DNA from: Melanocharis versteri
Taxonomy: Eukaryota; Chordata; Aves; Passeriformes; Melanocharitidae
Reading direction: 5' to 3'
DNA: 64,000 nucleotides
Assembly (NCBI GenBank): GCA_013397845.1
Contig: VZTG01006030.1
Coordinates: 239,038-303,037, forward strand
In this document: one piece after another, positions 1-10,300 of the stretch
How the letters are laid out: each line of letters starts with the position of its first letter
Numbering within the stretch: the stretch's first letter is position 1
Position numbers and translations under genes: made by a program
Notes under the pieces: generated by a model
What the model saw: only the letters and a program-made list of their open reading frames with translations
The model's database searches: none
What the model was told of the DNA's origin: nothing

Positions 1-177
1 GTCCTTCAGGAGCTGCGTGTGCAGGGGGCTGGAGGGCTCCGAGGTGGGGGCCACCACCGGGGACGTTTTCAGGGGCTCCAGCGTGTCCAGGACGACGTCG
101 GGCGCGTGCTTGACGCTGCTCTGCCTCTCCAGCTCCCGCAGCTCGTTCAGCGCCGAGTTCATGGTGGCTTCGATGTC
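1..177 (-). CDS. SRGAP2: SRGAP2 exon 22, third copy, cut by the window edge
   Basis: The 5' 177 bases of the terminal exon (codons [20 protein letters not shown] up to the LLKD region), with the same acceptor. Positions 1-271 match 1535-1805 and 3876-4146 with one difference that I can see: position 100 is G where the others have A, a silent Pro codon change (CCC against CCT). The rest lies left of the window. Confidence 0.55.
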
Positions 178-271
178 CTGCAAGCACAGCAGAGGAGCCC
201 GGTGAGGGAGCAGCCCAGGCACACAAATAACCAGGTAAAAAGCCAGATTTCCAGCACGTTTTTGTTTTCTA

Positions 272-272
272 N
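272..272. other. Ambiguous base N, probable contig join
   Basis: To its left, the sequence follows 1535-1805; to its right it follows 2620 on. The intervening 800 or so bases seen between these in the main copy are absent, as expected of a gap written as one N. Confidence 0.85.
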
Positions 273-2009
273 GAGCACACAGGGGACGAGGCAGGGAGCT
301 TGAGAACTCCTGAGAGAAGTTTTGACAGTGCTTGGTGCTGGGGCTGGGGTCAGGATCCGTCCTGAGCACGGGCAAACCAGCAGAGTGTGTGTTGGGAACG
401 GACTCCCAGCAGAGGATGCTTCTTCTCCAAATTATCTTGGTTTTTTGTTTTTTTGTTTTTTTTTACATTCAGTCTCCCGAGAGCAAACACCACATCAGAG
501 CCCACGGGCTGAAAACGCCACTGGAAACAATAAAGCTGCTTTTAAATAGGGGAGAGCAGAGGGGGAAACCAGTGAAGATTGTCCATAAGCAACAACTGGG
601 CTCTTTCTTGTGCTCCCAGACCTCAGGAACGTTTGTTTATATTTGCACAGACACATCTTACGTAGAACTCCACAAAATCTAAGAGTGTTCCAGAGTAAAC
701 TATTTTTTTCCATGACAACTAAAGCATGAGGCTGGATGGCCGAGGGCTTTGGCCCTGAGGGGGAGGAATGGGGAGCAAACAAACAAAACCAGAGGATGTG
801 ATGGAAGTCGAGACAGACCCTTAACCACCGTGGCACCAGCGGGCGACGGAATAATAATAATAATAATTATAATTATAATAATAATAATGCACAAGAAACA
901 GGCATGTCCAAGCTCCACGTAACCAGTGGCACCAAAACATGCAATAGACTAAAATCTATCCTATTGTTTCCCTGTGATAAATGAAACACAGAATACAGAA
1001 GTCACTACACCAGTATCCAAAAACAGGACACCACCAAATGTCCCTTCCAGCGGCCGAGCACTCGAACAAGGCATCGAAACCAAAATCCAGCTCATCCCTT
1101 GGTGTTTTCCTGCTCAGCTTCACAGTGGACCGTGGGTTGTGGATTTCCCAAGCGTGGCAGGAGCTGTCCTGGGGACGTGGGACGAGGCTGTGGCCGCTCG
1201 GGAGCTCCCAGCAGCGCCCAACCGACCTGCAGCCCAAGAACTCGTGAAATAGGAATTTTAACGTCTTTGACAGAGTCTCTCCACCCGGAACAGCAGGAGT
1301 TGCACCCAGAGAGCGGCGGGGGCTGTGTCAGACAGTACAGGACTTGTCGGGGGGCTGCTGAGGTGCAGAGGAGGCCACGCCAGGGCTGGTGGCACTGCTT
1401 TTGGGGAACACGGCGGGCTTGGGCCGCGTGGCCGGCGGCTTCCCCGGCGCGGCCACCTTGACGGGCTTGACGGGCCGGAAGGTGCAGGGAATGTCCCCGG
1501 CCGTGCTGGCACTGCGCTGGAACGGGGGCTCAGCGTCCTTCAGGAGCTGCGTGTGCAGGGGGCTGGAGGGCTCCGAGGTGGGGGCCACCACCGGGGACGT
1601 TTTCAGGGGCTCCAGCGTGTCCAGGACGACGTCAGGCGCGTGCTTGACGCTGCTCTGCCTCTCCAGCTCCCGCAGCTCGTTCAGCGCCGAGTTCATGGTG
1701 GCTTCGATGTCCTGCAAGCACAGCAGAGGAGCCCGGTGAGGGAGCAGCCCAGGCACACAAATAACCAGGTAAAAAGCCAGATTTCCAGCACGTTTTTGTT
1801 TTCTAAGCACTGACACTCAAATCAGCCTCGGGTCAACGACCAAACTGCAGCACCGCGTCCTGCAGCCAATAATCACTAAAATTTTCCAGCAACAGGGAGC
1901 AAAGTAATTGCTAGCGCTGCCTTGATGCTGATCTGGTCCTTCCCTGCTCCTGACACTGCCCAGATTTCAAAGCAGAGCCCCAGATTGCAGCAATGAACAG
2001 AAACCAAAG
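273..2009. repeat. 1737-base block bounded by N on both sides, duplicate of 2620-4350
   Basis: The block starts right after the N at 272 and ends right before the N at 2010, and all of it aligns to the main contig. The (ATA)/(ATT) run at 850-888 is 6 bases longer than its partner. Divergence of about 0.3% is of the order of allelic difference. It contains the second exon 22 copy and its downstream sequence. Confidence 0.93.
1328..1711 (-). CDS. SRGAP2: SRGAP2 exon 22, second copy
   Basis: Identical in coding sequence to 3669-4052: the same 127 codons, TGA at 1328-1330 and the same TGCTTGCAG acceptor. It lies in the isolated block 273-2009. If the block is real, this is a spare terminal exon that could be spliced to exon 21 in place of the nearer one, giving the same protein with a 3' UTR that differs slightly. 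If it is an unmerged contig, it does not exist as a separate exon. Confidence 0.55.
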   Translation of the reverse strand, partial: DIEATMNSALNELRELERQSSVKHAPDVVLDTLEPLKTSPVVAPTSEPSSPLHTQLLKDAEPPFQRSASTAGDIPCTFRPVKPVKVAAPGKPPATRPKPAVFPKSSATSPGVASSAPQQPPDKSCTV

Positions 2010-2010
2010 N
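2010..2010. other. Ambiguous base N, probable contig join
   Basis: A single N lies exactly where similarity to the pair at 4350 ends. With the N at 272 it delimits a 1737-base contig. Confidence 0.85.
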
Positions 2011-3668
2011 TTATGGATTGATTGCTTCTGTAGGGGGATTGTGCGTGTGGGGATGGACAGGGACGCAGGAAAGCCCTGTTCTGTTTTTCCAAGTAACATC
2101 CCAAATGCATCAGAAAAGGACATTTCAGCAACTCTTCTTTGTTTCTTCTTTTTTAAGTGCCAATTAAACCGACTTTGCAGTCACCAGGAACCCACGAAAT
2201 GAAAGGAAACTCAGCTTAAACGGGCGAGAAAAATGACTTTTCTTATCTTGTCCTTGCCTGAATTCATTATTTGATGGAAGCCTCAGAGGGGCAGCTTGTT
2301 TGAAATCCCGGAGAAGCTGAGGAACGAGGCGAGCTGGGGGTCAGCCACTCTCCACTGCTGAGTGGCACATGCCTTTTAATTATTAAATTAAATAAACGTG
2401 GGCGCTGTGGAGAATTCCCAGGGGAGTACAAAAGAGTCCGTGGATGCTGCTGGCTACGGATAAATACAAACAACAGCAGAGAATTCATTCACAGCTCAGC
2501 CCTGCGTGGAGGGGAGCCACCCCAGAGGCCACGTGCTGTCACACCACTGTCCCCAGCAGCGTTCCCTGCACTGCTCTATGAGAGCAGAGGTGCCCAGAGC
2601 AGCTCCTGGCCGTGGCTGGGAGCACACAGGGGACGAGGCAGGGAGCTTGAGAACTCCTGAGAGAAGTTTTGACAGTGCTTGGTGCTGGGGCTGGGGTCAG
2701 GATCCGTCCTGAGCACGGGCAAACCAGCAGAGTGTGTGTTGGGAACGGACTCCCAGCAGAGGATGCTTCTTCTCCAAATTATCTTGGTTTTTTGTTTTTT
2801 TGTTTTTTTTTACATTCAGTCTCCCGAGAGCAAACACCACATCAGAGCCCACGGGCTGAAAACGCCACTGGAAACAATAAAGCTGCTTTTAAATAGGGGA
2901 GAGCAGAGGGGGAAACCAGTGAAGATTGTCCATAAGCAACAACTGGGCTCTTTCTTGTGCTCCCAGACCTCAGGAACGTTTGTTTATATTTGCACAGACA
3001 CATCTTACGTAGAACTCCACAAAATCTAAGAGTGTTCCAGAGTAAACTATTTTTTTCCATGACAACTAAAGCATGAGGCTGGATGGCCGAGGGCTTTGGC
3101 CCTGAGGGGGAGGAATGGGGAGCAAACAAACAAAACCAGAGGATGTGATGGAAGTCGAGACAGACCCTTAACCACCGTGGCACCAGCGGGCGACGGAATA
3201 ATAATAATAATAATTATAATAATAATAATGCACAAGAAACAGGCATGTCCAAGCTCCACATAACCAGTGGCACCAAAACATGCAATAGACTAAAATCTAT
3301 CCTATTGTTTCCCTGTGATAAATGAAACACAGAATACAGAAGTCACTACACCAGTATCCAAAAACAGGACACCACCAAATGTCCCTTCCAGCGGCCGAGC
3401 ACTCGAACAAGGCATCGAAACCAAAATCCAGCTCATCCCTTGGTGTTTTCCTGCTCAGCTTCACAGTGGACCGTGGGTTGTGGATTTCCCAAGCGTGGCA
3501 GGAGCTGTCCTGGGGACGTGGGACGAGGCTGTGGCCGCTCGGGAGCTCCCAGCAGCGCCCAACCGACCTGCAGCCCAAGAACTTGTTAAATAGGAATTGT
3601 AACATCTTTGACAGAGTCTCTCCACCCGGAACAGCAGGAGTTGCACCCAGAGAGCGGCGGGGGCTGTG
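2011..3668 (-). other. SRGAP2: Presumed 3' UTR of SRGAP2 on the main contig
   Basis: Sequence downstream of the stop codon on the minus strand up to the N at 2010. I find no AATAAA on the minus strand here; the nearest hexamer is a variant ATTAAA (complement of 2375-2380), about 1.3 kb past the stop. An (ATA)n/(ATT)n run lies at 3196-3230. Vertebrate SRGAP2 3' UTRs run to kilobases, so the true end may lie left of the window. Confidence 0.45.
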
Positions 3669-4350
3669 TCAGACAGTACAGGACTTGTCGGGGGGCTGCT
3701 GAGGTGCAGAGGAGGCCACGCCAGGGCTGGTGGCACTGCTTTTGGGGAACACGGCGGGCTTGGGCCGCGTGGCCGGCGGCTTCCCCGGCGCGGCCACCTT
3801 GACGGGCTTGACGGGCCGGAAGGTGCAGGGAATGTCCCCGGCCGTGCTGGCACTGCGCTGGAACGGGGGCTCAGCGTCCTTCAGGAGCTGCGTGTGCAGG
3901 GGGCTGGAGGGCTCCGAGGTGGGGGCCACCACCGGGGACGTTTTCAGGGGCTCCAGCGTGTCCAGGACGACGTCAGGCGCGTGCTTGACGCTGCTCTGCC
4001 TCTCCAGCTCCCGCAGCTCGTTCAGCGCCGAGTTCATGGTGGCTTCGATGTCCTGCAAGCACAGCAGAGGAGCCCGGTGAGGGAGCAGCCCAGGCACACA
4101 AATAACCAGGTAAAAAGCCAGATTTCCAGCACGTTTTTGTTTTCTAAGCACTGACACTCAAATCAGCCTCGGGTCAACGACCAAACTGCAGCACCGCGTC
4201 CTGCAGCCAATAATCACTAAAATTTTCCAGCAACAGGGAGCAAAGTAATTGCTAGCGCTGCCTTGATGCTGATCTGGTCCTTCCCTGCTCCTGACACTGC
4301 CCAGATTTCAAAGCAGAGCCCCAGATTGCAGCAATGAACAGAAACCAAAG
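2620..4350. repeat. Right-hand member of a near-identical 1.73-kb pair
   Basis: This stretch matches 273-2009 in the same orientation, offset 2347 then 2341 because of a 6-base indel in the AT run. I count five substitutions (for example CCACATAACC against CCACGTAACC; TTGTTAAATAGGAATTGTAA against TCGTGAAATAGGAATTTTAA). The coding part is identical in the two copies. Sequences diverge fully after 4350. Confidence 0.95.
3669..4052 (-). CDS. SRGAP2: SRGAP2 exon 22, copy nearest to exon 21 (terminal coding exon)
   Basis: 384 bases: 127 codons and TGA (about residues 946-1072), [20 protein letters not shown] at the start, [20 protein letters not shown] in the middle and PDKSCTV at the end. Phase-0 acceptor TGCTTGCAG|GAC. 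It follows SRGAP2 closely in the first 60 residues and is more varied in the Pro-rich last third. The final SCTV fits the form of a class I PDZ-binding motif (S/T-x-V), shared by the family; a PDZ partner is inference. This copy is chosen because it is on the same uninterrupted contig as exon 21. Confidence 0.96.
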   Translation of the reverse strand, partial: DIEATMNSALNELRELERQSSVKHAPDVVLDTLEPLKTSPVVAPTSEPSSPLHTQLLKDAEPPFQRSASTAGDIPCTFRPVKPVKVAAPGKPPATRPKPAVFPKSSATSPGVASSAPQQPPDKSCTV

Positions 4351-7300
4351 TATTGGTGCCCATTCTCGTGGTTTATTTGGCAGGTGAGATTCAGGAGAGT
4401 GAATTCCTGAAGGCAGCACTGATGGCTTGGATCCTGGCTGACGGGCCACACACTGAATGCTGAAATCCTCCTGGGCTCTCCCTGCCTCATTGGTTTTCCT
4501 GCTGTCTGAGCTGTTCCCAGAAATGTATTTCACAGGACTCCGAATTTTAACGTTTTAGAAAACATAGAAGATGCCAGAAACACTTACAGAAACCCTTCTC
4601 CTTCCTCTTAAAAAGTATTCCAGTTATTAACAAATAAATATAAAGAGAATTTCTGAGCTAAAACCACAGGGTTTTTGTCTCAGGACCTGCACGTTGTCTG
4701 CTGGAGAGTCCAGTGGTGCACAGAACTCCCTGGGGAGCAGGAGAGCTCAGCCTGGCTGTGACTCACACTTTTGGCTGCAGCTTTCCAGCTTCCTCAGAGG
4801 TTTTTCAGGGGGTGGGGAAGGTAAATCAGTCAAGGAATGGTGGAAGAAAGCAGAGGCAGAAATCTGACACCTCCCACTCTATCTTGAGGCCAGGCAGATT
4901 TTCGTTATGAAGCTGGGGAAATATGTAAGATGGATATTGGATGGTGTTTGAGCAGATACTACAGAGAAAAGCACTGATTTAACACAGCTTGGGTTTTTCT
5001 CCCTCCTCTTTTTAAATTTATTTTCCCCTCCTCTTTCCTCTTTGTCCCCAGACTCTTCTCCAGTGAAACAATGGAGTGAAGGTTCTGGCAGGGAGAGGAG
5101 ACAGAACAACTTCAGTCAGAGCCTAACTGGAAAAACAAAGAACCTGATTTATATCAACCAAAGCCTCGGTAGGACAGGGAAACATGAAGACAACAGGAGC
5201 TGTACACTACATTTCCACTGTAACAAATGGGCTGAAGGTACTCAAAATGGCAAAATACTCATTCCCATCAGAATTAAACCTGTTGGGTTGTAATTTGCAC
5301 CTTATTTGTTATGCGGAGTTGCTGTTTCGTCAATAAAAATTGCGTTTAATTTTCACGCATTTCCCCCAGCTCCTCAGGAACCTGCAGAGCCCGAGCCAGG
5401 CAGAGCAGCCGGGTCTCCCAGGGCTGGCTGTGTAATCCGAGCCCGGAGCATTCCTTGGCTCCAGCCGGATCCATCCATCCCACCCTGCACGCAGTGGGTG
5501 CAGCAAATGCGAGTGCAGGCACATCCAGCAGGGAAGAACCCTCTGGGAGAGGGAAATCTCGAACTTCACATCCTCTGGAGCCAGCCCCGGCTTCCAGGCC
5601 CTCGTGTAAATAACTAACTCATCCAAACCAGCAGGGTTAACGTTCAGAGCTGGTTTCTGATCACACTCTGGACCCTGCAAGAAGATGAAGATGCCACTGG
5701 AGCACTGCACAGGTCAGCAGCCTGCGTTTATTTTGTGCTGCTCCACGTGCTTCCCCTGTCACACCACAGGCTATCTTCCACGACTGACAGCAGAGTGTTA
5801 AATCCACAATAAATACTTCATTTCTCTCACATCTTGAAGTTATGGCTGTTTAATTCTCTGCTGACAGCTTTGGGATCCGTGTCACTTTCTGAAATGGGTG
5901 TTTTTATTGTTGAGATTAAATTCTGGGTAACCAACAGGGCCAAGATTTTATGGAGGAAGGACCTGACTGTTTTATCTTCCCTCAGGAAAGCAGTGCCTTG
6001 CACACAGAGAGGATGAAAGCTCAGCCTGGAGCTGTGTCCTAAACTAACATTGCACCCAGAGAATCATGGAATGCTTGGGGTTGGAAGGGACACTGAGGTC
6101 CAACCCAGTGCCCAGAAAGGCCACCCAGAGCAGGTGACACAGAAACTCATCCAGGTGGGTTTGGGATGTCTCCAGAGCAGGAGACTCCACTCCCTCCCTG
6201 GGCAGCTGCTCCAGGGCTCTGCCATCCTCAGGGACAGAAGCTCTTCCTCACGCTGAGGTGGAACTTTTCTTTTGATTTATGGCTCCTTGTCCTGTTGCTG
6301 AACAGAGCCTGGCACCATCCTGACACCCCTTGGGGAAATTTGTATGGATTGACGGGATATTTGTATGGACTGACGGGATATTTGTATGGATTGATGGGAT
6401 ATTGTATGGATTGACAGGATATTTGTATGCATTGATAGGGTATTTGTATGGATGGATGGGATATTTGTATGGATGGATGGGATGTTTGTATGGATGGGAT
6501 GTTTGTATGGATGGATGGGATATTTGTATGGATGGATGGGATATTTGTATGGACTGACGGGATATTTGTATGGATTGATGGGATATTGTATGGATTGACA
6601 GGATATTTGTATGCATTGATAGGGTATTTGTATGGATGGATGGGATATTTGTATGGATGGATGGGATGTTTGTATGGATGGGATGTTTGTATGGATGGAT
6701 GGGATATTTGTATGGATGGATGGGATATTTGTATGGACTGACGGGATATTTGTATGGATTGATGGGATATTGTATGGATTGACAGGATATTTGTATGCAT
6801 TGATAGGGTATTTGTATGGATGGATGGGATATTTGTATGGATGGATGGGATGTTTGTATGGATGGGATGTTTGTATGGATGGATGGGATATTTGTATGGA
6901 TGGATGGGATATTTGTATGGACTGACGGGATATTTGTATGGATTGATAGGGTATTTGTATGGATTGACGGGATATTTGTATGGATTGATGGGATATTGTA
7001 TGGATTGACAGGATATTTGTATGCATTGATAGGGTATTTGTATGGATGGATGGGATATTTGTATGGATGGATGGGATGTTTGTATGGATGGGATGTTTGT
7101 ATGGATGGATGGGATATTTGTATGGATGGATGGGATATTTGTATGGATTGATGGGATATTTGTATGGATGGATGGGATATTTGTATGGATTGATGGGATA
7201 TTTGAATGGATTAATAGGATATTTCTGTGGACTGATGGGATCCCCTCTCCAGCCTGACCAGGCCCAGCTCCCACAGCCTCCCCCCACCCAGAGCTGCCCT

Positions 7301-10300
7301 GCAGAGCTGCCCTTCCCTCCCGGGGAACAGACACGAGATTAAACCTCACCCTGCACTCCAAGCCCTCTCGTATCCCACATCCTCCACGCAATTCCCAAGC
7401 AAACCCTGGAGCAGGAGCTGCTGCTCACCTGGGCAATGACCTCGGGGTCCATGGGCCGGTGGTTGTTGAAGCTCTTGGACCTGCCAGCCGTGACAGCCTT
7501 GCGGATCTGCGGGCTGTCCATCCTGCTCTTCAGCGACGAGTGCCGGCTGATGGAATTGAGGCTGCCGTGGCCACTGATGGAGCATTTGTCTGGAACCTCC
7601 TTGGGAAGACTTTGGCTCATAATGGGCTGAGATGAGGGCCTGGAACCGGCTATGGCTCCGGGGGAGGCTGGTTCTGCCAGGGAACTACCTAGGCCGTGGC
7701 TGTCACTTTGGCGGAACGCTCTTCTGATGCTGCCTGACTCTGGTTTCTTTCTTTGCCTTCAGTCACAAAAGCAAAACAAGTCAATACAAGCAGGTACACG
7801 GCTGTCATTTGAAGATATTCCCCCCAAAACAACACACAGGACAACGGGAAGAGACACAGAGGTACCCAGATTACAAACAGACCCGGGGGGTTGAGGAGTG
7901 ATTGCGGTACAGTGAAATAAATATAAATTGGAAATCATTCCAGTTTCACGCTTCTAACACAAAACTGAGTCCTGGCAGCTGGGCACATTCATAGCAAAAC
8001 CAGAAAACTTGGGTGGAACGTGATTAACTTGGTCAAGAGGAGAAGAATTTATACTGGAACAAAAAAAGAAAAACCCTCTGTGCCATCGACAGGTTTTGAT
8101 GATGTGTTTTTATTACATTCCAAGAGCAGAGCTACAATCTTTCACTGGAGGACACAGTATAAGTCTACTAAGCTCCTGGCCCAAGGCATCAAGTTATTAT
8201 TTTCAGAGATCAGCAAGCAAAGACCCCCAGTTTGGGGTTAATGATCATTTCCAATGTTTGCTGGTGGTAAGAGATGGTTCTTTTTCCTGGCTTTGGCAGG
8301 ACCACAAGGCATTATCTATGCAGGGCTACAGATAAACCAAAAGGATGATGTCAAATGGATGAACTGGTCCAAAGAATTTAATTTCTACCCCAGCACCATG
8401 AGGTCTGACAGCACGATTCCACTCAAATCATGGGAAGGCCAATGCAGCAGAATACTTTATGCCATAGGTCTGAAGCTTGGCATCCATTATACAGGGAAGG
8501 ATCCATTTATATATAGCACCAGCCCCATGAATAACTGCAAGAAAGTGTTAACTCCAGTAGGATTTTGGCATCCAAATAATAATTCAGTGGGTGGCACAAC
8601 TGTCATTGCGAAACCATCTGATTTAATTTTGCTCAAGTCTGTTCACACATAGGTCAGAAGATTCATTCCTAAAGAAAAAACAACAAAATGAGTCTTATGC
8701 TACTTATTGCTAAATATCAGGTTCCCTAGTAAAGGGAAAAAAAAAAAAACAAACCCAAAAGCTGGAGTGGACATTCCCCAGGCTTCTAAAAACCACTCCA
8801 CACAACTCTACCAAAGCCAGCAGATGGTGAAGCTCCAGCACAGGTCTGTTTTTACACAAATCTCTCCATAACTGGCAGAACGGCCACTCCAGTGGCTCAG
8901 ACAGCAAACATCACAAAGGAAAGCCCAGATCCCAAGCTGATGCAGATTAACACGGCTTCCCAGATATCAGTGGAGCTCTGCTGAATCCCATAAAGAAGGA
9001 CCAGGCTCTCTAGGCCACGAGAAGGGTCCAAACCTTTTAAAAGGATGCATTTGTGTTAATGCCTTTACAGACTGCATTGTGTTAAATTAACTGAAGGTTA
9101 AGAACATCCCCTCCCATCACACTGTAATTATCACATAATACCTTCACTGCACAATGGAGAAGGGGGGGGTTTTTAACATGAGGGAAATAATCAGAAATAC
9201 AGGGCGGATAAGCCTGTCTAGAAAAATTATTTAACAGATCATGGAATTTAGTCTGCTACTAGCTTGATTCTCCAGCTTTTTATTATGTTGAGTGTTGGCT
9301 AAAGCAACAATTTCTGGTGGAGGAGGCAAGGTTAGAGCAACAGGGGGTTGTGCTGTTCCACTGCAAGCATATGGTTAGTAACCCGAGGTGAGAAGTGCTG
9401 CAGAAACAAAGGAGTGCTCCAGGCAGTGCCAGATGGTGGGACTGCAGGTATGGCATTTATCACAAACTGGGACACGGCTTCCTGGAGGAATCGTCCCCCA
9501 CCCCATCAAGCAGGACGTGGTCAGTGTGGAGGAGACGTGACAGATCACAGAACACCACGAGGGATGGGGACAACGACACGAGACCTCATCCAGCACTCCC
9601 CTCCCTCCCTCTGGCTGCCCACCACATCAAACGGGGCACGTTTGGGAAAACAGGAGCAGATGGCACCTTGGGGACAGGGAAGAGAAGCCAGGGGGGTTTC
9701 AAATGAGCGATGGCCACACGGGTGACAGAGAGGGGACAGCAAAATGTGAGTGAGTTAAAAAAGGGGGGAAGCAGAGAAAAATGGTGGCAGTGCTCGTTAA
9801 TGAACCTTCTTCAGGGAAGGGAACATTTCACTGGACTCATCACCAAGCTCTTGACAGGCAGGGAAAACAAAGCAAGGCTGCTCTTACTTGTTGATGTTTG
9901 CAAGGTAAATATCTGCGACGTGGCCCCCGCTCGGGCAGCTGGCACCAGCTCTGGCTGTCACTTTTTCCTCTGGTGGCTCAGAATTTATTTCTATTTCCGA
10001 CTTCGGACTGGACCTTTCCGACATCCCATCCTCACTAGGAAGGAGGAGGGGAGGGTATCACAACCAAAGCAGGAGCAGCAGCGCTGGATTTCCAGTCCAG
10101 CACTGTGCAAATGTACAGCCAGGAGGGCAGCGTGGTGAGAGGGCCTTGAGAATCACCACACATCCTTCAAATCTTTGAATGGTTTGGCTGGAAGGGATCT
10201 TAATCATCTTGTTCCACCCCCTGCCATGGGCAGGGACACCTTCCACTGTCCCAGGCTGCTCCAAGCCCTGTCCAACCTGGCCTTGGACACTGCCAGGGAT

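Larger units (their letters stand above)
4053..7428 (-). other. SRGAP2: SRGAP2 intron 21 (last intron)
   Basis: 3.4 kb by the copy of exon 22 nearest to exon 21. It holds a CR1 copy interrupted by a 900-base minisatellite (6055-7330). The stretch 4351-6050 looks unique, with no gene seen. The acceptor before exon 22 is TGTGCTTGCAG. Confidence 0.85.

Noticed and set aside
1325..1813. 162-codon plus-strand ORF, repeated at 3666-4154
   Set aside because: It is the exact antisense shadow of SRGAP2 exon 22, opened by its GC-rich codons.
1..4350. Bird counterpart of the human SRGAP2B/C duplications
   Set aside because: Those copy the 5' part of the gene (exons 1-9); this affects only the last exon and its downstream sequence, and probably reflects contig overlap.
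6228..7391. 387-codon minus-strand ORF of HTNIPSI-type repeats
   Set aside because: It lies wholly on the CR1-embedded minisatellite; overlapping frames on both strands are equally open because of the repeat period, and it sits in an SRGAP2 intron.
8254..8652. 132-codon plus-strand ORF in intron 20
   Set aside because: The product resembles nothing I know, there is no promoter or polyadenylation context, and a frame of this length is expected by chance in 64 kb.
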